Positions 55,573 through 63,330 of a stretch of 64,000 bases of DNA are shown piece after piece; positions within the stretch are counted from its first letter, which is position 1, and each line of letters begins with the position of its first letter. Origin of the DNA: Pseudomonas sp. W4I3 (GTDB lineage: Bacteria > Pseudomonadota > Gammaproteobacteria > Pseudomonadales > Pseudomonadaceae). The stretch is taken from positions 4,301,501 to 4,365,500 of the forward strand of contig NZ_JAUSXS010000001.1 of NCBI RefSeq assembly GCF_030816195.1, written 5' to 3'. Below the pieces are notes generated by a model. The model was not told where the DNA came from. It ran no database searches and worked only from the letters and a program-made list of their open reading frames with translations. Both the position numbers and the translations under genes were made by a program.

Positions 55573-55833
55573 TTACGTATTTTCGTTCAGCGCGAGCGCT
55601 GTTTTAACGTGCAAATACATATCCTCCACGCTATGACTAGTCGCTACCAGCGACACATTCAAATCAATTTTAAATACCTCATTCAACTGCAAGCCTATAT
55701 CAATTAAGTCTAACGAATCCGCCATAAGCTGCTCAATAATTAGTGTCTTGCTAGTTATCTTTTCTTGAGCAAGTCTGAAGTGATAGGCTAATAGTGCTCG
55801 TAGCATACTAAATACTGGATCAATTTCATTCAC
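55573..55833 (-). CDS. iacP: Acyl carrier protein IacP-like
   Basis: This 86-residue protein has the phosphopantetheine site motif ADSLDLIDIGLQL with Ser40, and an acidic helical body. In SPI-1 iacP lies directly after sipA, as here, and the protein affects secretion of the translocators. The attached acyl group and targets are not predictable. It starts 50 bases after the SipA-like gene. SPI-1 would next have sicP and sptP; neither is present. Confidence 0.9.
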   Translation of the reverse strand: MNEIDPVFSMLRALLAYHFRLAQEKITSKTLIIEQLMADSLDLIDIGLQLNEVFKIDLNVSLVATSHSVEDMYLHVKTALALNENT

Positions 55834-55883
55834 CCCCCGCCCTCCACCTCATATTACTGCGCTTGAACAAGCCGTGAAGTTGA

Positions 55884-57590
55884 TCACTCAAGGAACGTGA
55901 ATAATGCTTGCAGTTTTTCTATTGTTTGCCTCACGCTTTCATAGTTACGTCGCATTTTGATATTGTTATTTTCAAATGACTTCAACCCACTTTTCAGATC
56001 CAATGCAAATTTATTCATGCGGCCGCTGTTCAGCATTTGACTTAACGTCTCAAAACTGGCACTGGAAAGACTTTGGGTATCATCAAAGTTACTCAAATCT
56101 CGCTTAAGCAGGTTAACAGCATGCCGTTGGTTCTTCGTGTCAGTACTAGAAACCTGCAAAGAGTAACTCACAGCCTTGAGTATCGCAGTCAGGCTCTCGC
56201 GCGCATCGAGCATAATACTGCCGCGTTTACTAAAGTCCCGATCAGTCCAAGGTGCGTATGTTACATTTCCAAAACTCAATACACTCGCTGGCGAGTTTGG
56301 ATTGAGTTTATGTCGGAGTTCAACATCATCATTTTTTTTATCGCGTTCAGGGCTGTTGAGAGTCACCCGATCAAGGGTATCATTTCGATCTCCGTCAAAC
56401 TTTTCAATTAGCGCTCTAACTGAACTTTTACGATTCAACGGCGACTGTGACGGCGACGACGGCGGCGGCGGCGGCGGCGGCGGTAGCGAATTCAGCTCTG
56501 CAACATTCGTCTTATCGTTAACGTCCTGCGGCGTGTCTAGCGCATCAGTTCCAGCAGGTATTGATTCATCAGGCACGCTCTGATCTGAAGTTTTTTTATT
56601 TATGGCAGTTGGCTCATGGCTATTTGCCGCGCCTGCCAGAGCTCTCAATAAATCTGCGCTAATATTAATATTCTGCACATTTGAGTTCGTGATTCCTGGT
56701 GTGCCTGGCGCATTTTGGCCTCTTCTTTCGGGCGCGGAGGTCGAGCGATCAGTCCCAGAGCCACCGTCGCCCACCTGCTCTTTCGGCGATTTCTCAATCA
56801 GTGAACGGCGAAGATCCACCTCGGTCATTACGCACTTTACTACCTCAGATAGTGAAAAAAAATCCAGCACACCGCCAGTTTTACCCTCTGTATTCGTTCT
56901 CCTCAGACTATCCATTGTCTCAGCGGCCGCCTGGCTCATGATTTTATCTGCAGGCAACACAGTATCAGTAGGGATCGAAACCCCCCTATTTTTCAAATAT
57001 GCAGAGATAGCAGGCTTACCAAAATTTTTATTAACATCAGCATAAAAACCGCTGGCTTCTTCATAACGCACCTGCTTCGCCACAGACTGTTTTAAAGCAT
57101 CAAAACTTTCAACCAGCGAGGCAGACTTTGAGCCAGACGCAATAAGCGAGACTGCCCCTTTTAATTTATCTGCATTATCCTGCAAAAAGGCATTAAGCTC
57201 ACTAAGTAATTTCTCGGCGACTGAAGGCATATTGGCGGCAGTCACAATTATCACCCGCTGCAAATCGTTCATTTCACGCAGCTGCGAAGCGCTAAGCTTC
57301 TGGTAACAACTATTGGCCTCGGGAGAAAAATGTGCCCGCCTGTAATTTGACGCTAACTCATCCAAAGCACCCTTCAAATTACTATGCTTTTCAAGTACTG
57401 AGTCCACTGACTCCGCGCCCACTAAATTTCTTAATTGATGTTGACGCACTGTAGCGCCAGCACCTGATGAAAATTTTACTTGTTTGTCTGTATTAACCCC
57501 TCTAGCCAACTTTCCACCGAGATAATTTTGGTTATAAGAGTTATCTCTGGGATACAGTCTGGCGATATTTGAAGGAAAAATTGATTCCAT
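55884..57590 (-). CDS. SipA-like effector with polyproline tract
   Basis: This 568-residue protein occupies the sipA position between sipD-like and iacP-like genes. Its C-terminal part near residue 458 (SIMLDARESLTAILKAVSYS) resembles the start of the SipA actin-binding domain (HFDARETFLGVIRKAL), but it is shorter. A central segment, ITNSNVQNINISADLL, recalls SipA's ININI region. Residues 367-376 are LPPPPPPPPS, eight Pro encoded by eight CCG codons, followed by NRKSSVRALIEKFDGD. Polyproline next to a short basic helix is typical of host actin regulators that bind profilin and actin. No Sec signal is seen. SipA homology is moderate; the actin role is inference. Confidence 0.7.
   Translation of the reverse strand: MESIFPSNIARLYPRDNSYNQNYLGGKLARGVNTDKQVKFSSGAGATVRQHQLRNLVGAESVDSVLEKHSNLKGALDELASNYRRAHFSPEANSCYQKLSASQLREMNDLQRVIIVTAANMPSVAEKLLSELNAFLQDNADKLKGAVSLIASGSKSASLVESFDALKQSVAKQVRYEEASGFYADVNKNFGKPAISAYLKNRGVSIPTDTVLPADKIMSQAAAETMDSLRRTNTEGKTGGVLDFFSLSEVVKCVMTEVDLRRSLIEKSPKEQVGDGGSGTDRSTSAPERRGQNAPGTPGITNSNVQNINISADLLRALAGAANSHEPTAINKKTSDQSVPDESIPAGTDALDTPQDVNDKTNVAELNSLPPPPPPPPSSPSQSPLNRKSSVRALIEKFDGDRNDTLDRVTLNSPERDKKNDDVELRHKLNPNSPASVLSFGNVTYAPWTDRDFSKRGSIMLDARESLTAILKAVSYSLQVSSTDTKNQRHAVNLLKRDLSNFDDTQSLSSASFETLSQMLNSGRMNKFALDLKSGLKSFENNNIKMRRNYESVRQTIEKLQALFTFLE
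56460..56483. repeat. (CGG)8 trinucleotide microsatellite in the SipA-like gene
   Basis: Eight perfect CGG units on the plus strand encode eight Pro (CCG) in the leftward gene. The flanking units (TCG TCG CCG) look like decayed copies. Slippage in steps of three would change the length of the proline tract without breaking the frame. Confidence 0.9.
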
Positions 57591-57598
57591 AGAGCCAC

Positions 57599-58669
57599 CT
57601 ACTTCAAATTACTCATAATCTGATTATTGGTCTGTTCGATTGCGCTAATGCTTGATGACAGCGTTTGAATAAAACTTCTCACCAAGCTTGCTGCAGAGTC
57701 CAGTTTGTTTGTGAACTGTTGAAGCGTATTTTTTAGCTCTTCCTCTTGGCTGCTAAAAGCTGTTTGCCAAGCTGAATACTTCGCTGAGTCAAACCGAAAC
57801 CAGTCTCCCGGCTCCATATGACTACCGTGATTTGGCATCATGTCTATCATTTTTTTTAACGGAGTAAGATCCATCATTATTATGCATCCGCCGTCGTCAT
57901 TCTCAATGATAACCCCTGAACCAAGCTCTGAGAGCCATTTCTCCGCTTCTTCGCGGCTTACGACACTTACATAGCCGTCTTCCTGAGGTGGATATAAAAC
58001 ACCTGTAGGTTGATCGCTATACTTTTCGATCATGGCGTCCAATGCGACCTTCATGGCACCAAATTCGATCCTCACTTCTGATTCGCCAATACCCTCGATC
58101 CAATGCGACATCTCTGCTGTAATTTTTTCATTAAAGTCAGAATAAAATTCAGCGTACTGCTCAACAATAAAGAAATAAGATGCTTGATATTCTTTATCCA
58201 ACTGATCAATAAGTTCTACAATTTTATCCTCCAAAGTTTTCTCAACCTCACTGCTTCGCCCCATATCTGACGATCCTATAGAACTTAATTGCAACGCGCT
58301 ATTTATCGGTTTTATATAGGCCTCAAGCCTCCCCAAATCAAAAGCACCAGAATACATTGCCTTCTTTAGATTTAACAGCGCACTGGTTTTAGACACAAAT
58401 GCCTCTTCCAGCAATTCCCTCAGCTTTCGAGAGCCATCATCGTTATTTATATCAACCAATCTCAGCTTGTGCTGAAGTGCCTCGACGCTATTCGACCATA
58501 ACTGTACACTGCGCAGAAGCTCGGGGCTTTTGTTCTCAGCCCGGCAGCTTTCCACTCCCCTTGTTGATTCGGCGCTAACCGCATCCGCGCGCACCGAATC
58601 GGTTTCACTTGCCCCATACACATTGGATGAGCGCGTCGAGGCCCCTGTAAAAACAGCTATATCAGACAT
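57599..58669 (-). CDS. Type III needle-tip protein SipD/IpaD-like
   Basis: This 356-residue protein matches SipD (343) in length and position. The C-terminal signature is clear: DSAKYSAWQTAFSSQEEELK, then NTLQQFTNKLDSAASLVRSF and IQTLSSSISAIEQTNNQIMS. The middle holds the coiled-coil half and a mixed domain (HWIEGIGESEVRIEFGAMKV). It should cap the needle and act as scaffold for the translocon. It lies 44 bases after the sipC-like gene and 8 bases before the sipA-like one. Confidence 0.92.
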   Translation of the reverse strand: MSDIAVFTGASTRSSNVYGASETDSVRADAVSAESTRGVESCRAENKSPELLRSVQLWSNSVEALQHKLRLVDINNDDGSRKLRELLEEAFVSKTSALLNLKKAMYSGAFDLGRLEAYIKPINSALQLSSIGSSDMGRSSEVEKTLEDKIVELIDQLDKEYQASYFFIVEQYAEFYSDFNEKITAEMSHWIEGIGESEVRIEFGAMKVALDAMIEKYSDQPTGVLYPPQEDGYVSVVSREEAEKWLSELGSGVIIENDDGGCIIMMDLTPLKKMIDMMPNHGSHMEPGDWFRFDSAKYSAWQTAFSSQEEELKNTLQQFTNKLDSAASLVRSFIQTLSSSISAIEQTNNQIMSNLK

Positions 58670-58713
58670 ACGTTACCTAATTTCGACCATACCAGCCGAT
58701 AGTGAAGTTAAAT

Positions 58714-59925
58714 TTAAATCTTGCTAGCAATATGATTCAAAGCAGCCACATCTGCTTTTCGATAACTATCATAAAGTTCAAGTAATTTCCTGATCAGATC
58801 GCGGCTATAGCCTTCTTCCGTACTAGACGACTGCGACAGCGAGCCCATCACCGAACTGGCCGCTTCTTTAATCATCTGATCTGCCTGCAGGGCCATGGCT
58901 TCAATCTGTAGTGCGCTGTTCATCGTCATACCCAGCACTTGCCCACTACTCATCAGCGTTTGCGCTACCAGCTTTAGCTTTTCCGCTTTGAGCATGACTT
59001 GCTGGTGCATCTGCTCCAGTTCATTAACACGCGCCTGATCATCAAGCAGGTCGCGCTTCATGATTGCTCGCTCTTCCGTTGTCGTCTGGTGCCCACTCGG
59101 CGCGAGTTGCATTTCTTCGGTGCCCGCTCCTTTGTGACGAGTTAATGATTTAAGATTATCTTGGGGATTAATTTGAAGTCCGCCGGAATCAATGGTCAGA
59201 TTCTTATTTTGAATCTTCAGCCCCAGGTCATTCGCGGGCATTTTATTCTTTTTCAGCGTGACACTTTCTGTATGAATTGCTTTAGCAGAAGCGACAGCAC
59301 CACCCACCGTCATCGAAAGCGACGTTGCACTGTTGGCAATGGCCGCATGAAACAGTTGTTTACCTTCTTGAACTTTGGCCGCCGCCTTTGATAGCATCTG
59401 TTCGAAAGACATGATCGCATAGGCTGATTTTTGTTTATCTTTGGCGGCCCTCGCCTCGAACTCGACAAACAATAACAGTTGATACAGCAGCGCTTGTCGC
59501 CCTGTCAGCGTCAGCGGGTCCAGGAACGCCTCAGTTTTTTCCGGTTTCTCAGTTGCGGCGCGAACGGCTTCTGCAAAATCGCTCTCGATGGATACCTCGG
59601 TTGCCTGGCTGATTTCCCCGACATTCCCGGTTTTAGGGCCGAGCTTGTCGGCCAGTCGTAAAGCCTCAGGCACCATCTCATACAATGCAATCCTGAGCTT
59701 TTGTTGCTCAGCCAGTGTGGGTAGCTCAGCGAGTCCGGCTTCCTTGATGAAGTTCAGCATTTTTTCTATTTGCGGATTTTCGACAGTTACCTGTGCACGA
59801 GAGATTACTGCATCGGAAGAAAGCGTCTCAGCGATCGCAAGACGGCTTTCGTTATGTCGGCTCGCATCAACCGCGTTGGTGTTTACAATGGGCCCTTGAG
59901 AGGCGGATCCAATATTAATAGACAT
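58714..59925 (-). CDS. Type III translocator SipC/IpaC-like
   Basis: This 403-residue protein matches SipC (409) in size and order. It has a Ser/Asn/Ala-rich N-terminus, a hydrophobic segment near residues 200-220 (ANSATSLSMTVGGAVASAKA), a coiled-coil stretch about 290-350 (LEQMHQQVMLKAEKLKLVAQ) and a helical end. SipC inserts into host membranes and, in Salmonella, also nucleates actin. The ATG at 59925 was chosen; a TTG two codons earlier is in frame but less likely. Confidence 0.87.
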   Translation of the reverse strand: MSINIGSASQGPIVNTNAVDASRHNESRLAIAETLSSDAVISRAQVTVENPQIEKMLNFIKEAGLAELPTLAEQQKLRIALYEMVPEALRLADKLGPKTGNVGEISQATEVSIESDFAEAVRAATEKPEKTEAFLDPLTLTGRQALLYQLLLFVEFEARAAKDKQKSAYAIMSFEQMLSKAAAKVQEGKQLFHAAIANSATSLSMTVGGAVASAKAIHTESVTLKKNKMPANDLGLKIQNKNLTIDSGGLQINPQDNLKSLTRHKGAGTEEMQLAPSGHQTTTEERAIMKRDLLDDQARVNELEQMHQQVMLKAEKLKLVAQTLMSSGQVLGMTMNSALQIEAMALQADQMIKEAASSVMGSLSQSSSTEEGYSRDLIRKLLELYDSYRKADVAALNHIASKI

Positions 59926-59937
59926 AGACAAAGCTCA

Positions 59938-61725
59938 TTAAACCGAACGGTTAATTTTATTAACGACTGAGTGCGCCACTGCGAACTGATTTTCCAGATT
60001 ATCGATCGCTTTCATAAACTGACGCTGCACGTCCTGGACTGCCTCGTGGATCATTTGGATCAATTTAGTCAGCATCTGGTGAAGTTGCTCAATATCCGCG
60101 CGACTCAACTCAACTTCAGACAAGGCTTCAGCAGCCTTCATTTCACTGTGCCCCTTGACGACATTCATTGATGCCGTAGAGGTCGCGCCTACGGTTTGAA
60201 CGCCCGTGCTCATACCATCAAGTATTTTCGAATATCGCTGTATTGAAGCCGCATCACTCTTGAGCCCAAAAAACTCACGCGCCTGGGTGCCGACCTTACT
60301 TACAGCTTGGCCCATGCCACGCCCGGCCCCACGTGCGAGTTGCTTGACTAGGTCCGGTACCAGCTTATCCATCAATTTGCCAAGGGCTTGCTCAATGCTC
60401 TTCTTGATGCTGCTCTGGGCTATCTTCGCCCCTACTTTGCCGGCAGCAGCGCCGCCCAGGACGACAGCGCCCACCATTGCTGCCGCAGCGAGAATGGCGC
60501 CGGTAATCATGCCGATCATCTCGGCTGCCGCCGAATCCACACCCACAGCTTTTAATAACTCGGTGATACCTTTGCCCAACGCTTGAACGATAGGGTTGAA
60601 CACATGCTCCATGATTGGATTGAGTGCGGCCTCCATAAAGGAGAAGTCAAACAGTGCCTTGCTCACCATATCGCCGGCCATGAGTGCGAGCCCTACAGCT
60701 GCGACTGCCAGACTCGCGCCACCTGTGAATACCGCGCCCACGACACTAATTGCCGTAAGGATCCCACCCAATACTTTCCCCAGGCACCCCATGGCCTTTT
60801 GCATTTCTTCGGCCTTGCGTACCTCTTCCAGGTACTCGTCGGACTTTTTCTCCAGATAGGCTTGGCGTGCCTTGCTCATTGATTTGTTAAGTTCAAACTG
60901 CGCCTGGTTGTCCGCCTCGATCGCCTCCGACATGATTTGCGCAACGCTCAACATCAACTTAAGCAAGAGCCCGGTATTATTTAAGGTTTTTTCAGCGTTG
61001 GCACTGTCTGGCCCTGTCAGGCTTTGCTTTCCTTCCAGTTGCTCTTTCAGTGCTTCAGCTTCAGCCTGCTTGGCATTTGCCTTCACCAAAGCATCGTTGT
61101 GCGCCGAGGTAGCCGCTTTAACTTGACCGCTTGCCTGGCTCAGTTGCTTGGCTGCGTTATCACGCTTGGCCTGCGCCGCTGCATACAGCGGATCATCCGG
61201 ATCCATTGCATCCAATTCGGCTTGCGCATGATCCAGCGCACCCTGGGCCGTTTTCTGAGCGCCGAGTGCGCTGTTCAGGTTTTTTTCAGTTTGTTCGGCA
61301 TCCGTTATTGCTTCGGACGCAGCGTCCACGGCGCCTTGAAACTCCTCGGAACGCTTGGTGCTACTTTCTGCGTGCGCGGCGGCGAACGATCGCAGGATTT
61401 CCAGATTGCGCTTAAGGGTAGCCGTGGTGACCCCCTCGACAAGCTCCATGACAGCCGCGAGCACGAGCATGAAATGCTCCTGGGAACTCATGCCTTCTTT
61501 TTTTTCATTTTGTACCGGCATACGCAGCATCGGTGCAGACGGATCAAATCGGCCTTGCTCCGTGGACTGGCCCAAGACCACAGTCGCCAATTGCTGCGCC
61601 GAGTCTTGCGCCCGCCGGACAAAGTCCGGACTGGCGAAACTTGCTTTCTCGGTGTCCACACGCTGCTCCTGATTCAGGTATGCACCCACAACCCGCGTAT
61701 CTCTCACCGCATTGATATTATTCAT
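59938..61725 (-). CDS. Type III translocator SipB/IpaB-like
   Basis: This 595-residue translocator equals SipB (593) in length. A coiled coil spans about residues 110-270 (ALDHAQAELDAMDPDDPLYA). Two hydrophobic regions follow, at about 312-352 (GKVLGGILTAISVVGAVFTG) and 402-432 (MIGMITGAILAAAAMVGAVV). With the SipC-like protein it forms the pore in the host membrane. Three ATGs in a row occur; I chose the last (61725) for its spacing from GAGG. The start overlaps the sicA-like gene, whose product is its likely chaperone. Confidence 0.95.
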   Translation of the reverse strand: MNNINAVRDTRVVGAYLNQEQRVDTEKASFASPDFVRRAQDSAQQLATVVLGQSTEQGRFDPSAPMLRMPVQNEKKEGMSSQEHFMLVLAAVMELVEGVTTATLKRNLEILRSFAAAHAESSTKRSEEFQGAVDAASEAITDAEQTEKNLNSALGAQKTAQGALDHAQAELDAMDPDDPLYAAAQAKRDNAAKQLSQASGQVKAATSAHNDALVKANAKQAEAEALKEQLEGKQSLTGPDSANAEKTLNNTGLLLKLMLSVAQIMSEAIEADNQAQFELNKSMSKARQAYLEKKSDEYLEEVRKAEEMQKAMGCLGKVLGGILTAISVVGAVFTGGASLAVAAVGLALMAGDMVSKALFDFSFMEAALNPIMEHVFNPIVQALGKGITELLKAVGVDSAAAEMIGMITGAILAAAAMVGAVVLGGAAAGKVGAKIAQSSIKKSIEQALGKLMDKLVPDLVKQLARGAGRGMGQAVSKVGTQAREFFGLKSDAASIQRYSKILDGMSTGVQTVGATSTASMNVVKGHSEMKAAEALSEVELSRADIEQLHQMLTKLIQMIHEAVQDVQRQFMKAIDNLENQFAVAHSVVNKINRSV

Positions 61726-62209
61726 CATCATCCTCGTTAGCGCTGGTAGCTGCAGCCTGGCGCATCGCGTCCAGATAGATCTGTGCCTTTGCGCACAACT
61801 CAGCGGTTCCTCGCTCAATGACCAGTTCAAAACATCGTCGAGCCTTGCCCACTCTTCTCAAGGCAAGTTGACATTGCCCTGCATGCAGCATCGAGCTGTA
61901 ATCAGCTTTGCTTTGTGCAAACACTACCGTGTACATATCCAAGGCTTTTTCGAAGCGCTTCTGCATTTGGTATACAGCGGCGAGCCCCATCCAGTAATCG
62001 GTATTGTTAAAGTTATAAATGCACAGGAACCGGAAAAACTTTTCCGCGTCTTCCAATCGTCCCTGACAGTAAAAATCATAGGCATAGCCGTAGAGGCTCT
62101 CCATTTGCCCTTCTGAAATACCATGCAGGTCCTGCAGGGTTGCGCCCTCCAGAACGGCTTGCATTACATCCGCTGCTACTTCGTCATCATCTGACATCTG
62201 CGAACTCAT
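61718..62209 (-). CDS. sicA: Translocator chaperone SicA/IpgC-like
   Basis: This 163-residue TPR protein matches SicA (165). It contains MESLYGYAYDFYCQGRLEDA, EKFFRFLCIYNFNNTDYWMG and FEKALDMYTVVFAQSKADYS, the class II chaperone tetratricopeptide repeats, and ends in an acidic tail (ANEDDDE). It should keep the SipB- and SipC-like proteins soluble. In Salmonella SicA also acts with the AraC-type activator InvF; no invF is in this window. It overlaps the sipB-like start by 8 bases. Confidence 0.95.
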   Translation of the reverse strand: MSSQMSDDDEVAADVMQAVLEGATLQDLHGISEGQMESLYGYAYDFYCQGRLEDAEKFFRFLCIYNFNNTDYWMGLAAVYQMQKRFEKALDMYTVVFAQSKADYSSMLHAGQCQLALRRVGKARRCFELVIERGTAELCAKAQIYLDAMRQAAATSANEDDDE

Positions 62210-62298
62210 TTACGTAACTCCTTTGCCGGTTCGCCGGACAGGTTCATTAAGCCAAGCTCTAGCTTTTGGTTCATTCACAAATCACTCATACGGAGGGC
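62210..62298. promoter_or_regulatory. Gap between sctU and sicA, possible internal promoter
   Basis: This 89-base gap is the largest between the export genes and the translocator genes. In SPI-1 the sicA promoter lies at the same place and is InvF/SicA controlled. I cannot define boxes with confidence. Confidence 0.3.
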
Positions 62299-63330
62299 TC
62301 AGGCGTTTTCCACCTGCTCAAGCCACAGCAACAGCCGCAGCACTTGCTCGACCTCGTCCAGTTTGATCAGGCTGTAACGCGTGTGCGTTTTGAAGATACG
62401 CCGCGCCAACGCCACATCAGCCACCACTGGCACCCCCACTTTTTCAGCGTAACGACGCACCGCCAAGGCTCGCTGATTGGTTTCCATCACGGAGATAAAA
62501 GGAATGGGCAGTACTTCTGGGTTCATATAAATACCCACCGCAATATGGGTAGGATTAGCAATGACTACCTTGGAGTTGCGTATATCTGATTTGATCTGCT
62601 CGGACAGTAACTCTCGATGCAGTTCGCGGCGCCGACCTTTCGTTTCAGGGCTGCCTTCTTGCTCCTTATGCTCATTCTTTACCGACTGCTTATCCATTCG
62701 ATGTTCCTTGATGAACAGGAAATATTCGATCAACATATCCAGCAGTACGATCAGTACAATGCAGGCAAGCCATATAAGCATCAATGAAAGTAAGAGACTG
62801 CCCCATATAGCAAATAGCCCTCCAAGGGGCGCGTAGACGAGCGAAAAAATCCGATCACGTACAACCTGCCAAGTAACGCTTACCGCGACAACAAAGCTGA
62901 TGAGGTATAACAGCGATTTAATCGCTTCCTTGACGGTACGCAGGCTGAATAGCTTTTTAAAACCATTTACTGGGTTGAGGGCCCCCAGGTTCAACTTCAG
63001 CGCTTCGGAGGCTAACTGGAACCCACTGAGCAATAAACTCGGCAGGCCGGACGCAAGCAAGCAAACTAGTATGATAGGCGCCACAACTTTAAACGCGTGT
63101 AAAGCAAGGTCCGTTATATAGACCGATGGGGCCAGGCTGAAACCGCTTTGAATATAGCGCCGGTAGAGCGCCATTAATTCCAGCAACGATACGCTGCCCA
63201 CTAAAAAGGTAATGCCGCACAGCATCAAACAGGTAGTCACCAAGTCTTTGGACTTAAATGTCTGGCCGCGCTTTGCGGCGTCCCGTAGGCGTTTTGCTGT
63301 GGGCTTCTCGGTTTTTGAAGACGCAGACAT
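62299..63330 (-). CDS. sctU: Type III export switch protein SctU (SpaS-like)
   Basis: This 343-residue protein has four membrane spans in its first 200 residues and a cytoplasmic domain with the autocleavage site NPTH (near residue 259) in SKVVIANPTHIAVGIYMNPE. The following stretch, FISVMETNQRALAVRRYAEK and VGVPVVADVALARRIF, is standard for the FlhB/YscU/SpaS family. Cleavage switches substrate specificity from rod/needle to translocators. Its ATG directly follows the sctT stop. Confidence 0.96.
   Translation of the reverse strand: MSASSKTEKPTAKRLRDAAKRGQTFKSKDLVTTCLMLCGITFLVGSVSLLELMALYRRYIQSGFSLAPSVYITDLALHAFKVVAPIILVCLLASGLPSLLLSGFQLASEALKLNLGALNPVNGFKKLFSLRTVKEAIKSLLYLISFVVAVSVTWQVVRDRIFSLVYAPLGGLFAIWGSLLLSLMLIWLACIVLIVLLDMLIEYFLFIKEHRMDKQSVKNEHKEQEGSPETKGRRRELHRELLSEQIKSDIRNSKVVIANPTHIAVGIYMNPEVLPIPFISVMETNQRALAVRRYAEKVGVPVVADVALARRIFKTHTRYSLIKLDEVEQVLRLLLWLEQVENA

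Noticed and set aside
56440..56490. GGC-rich block considered as a CRISPR-like or structural repeat
   Set aside because: It is a trinucleotide run inside a coding frame (polyproline); there are no spacers, and no CRISPR array was seen anywhere in the window.
60583..61740. Rightward frames opposite the sipB-like gene
   Set aside because: Cys/His/Arg-rich antisense frames; the leftward gene matches SipB in length and architecture.
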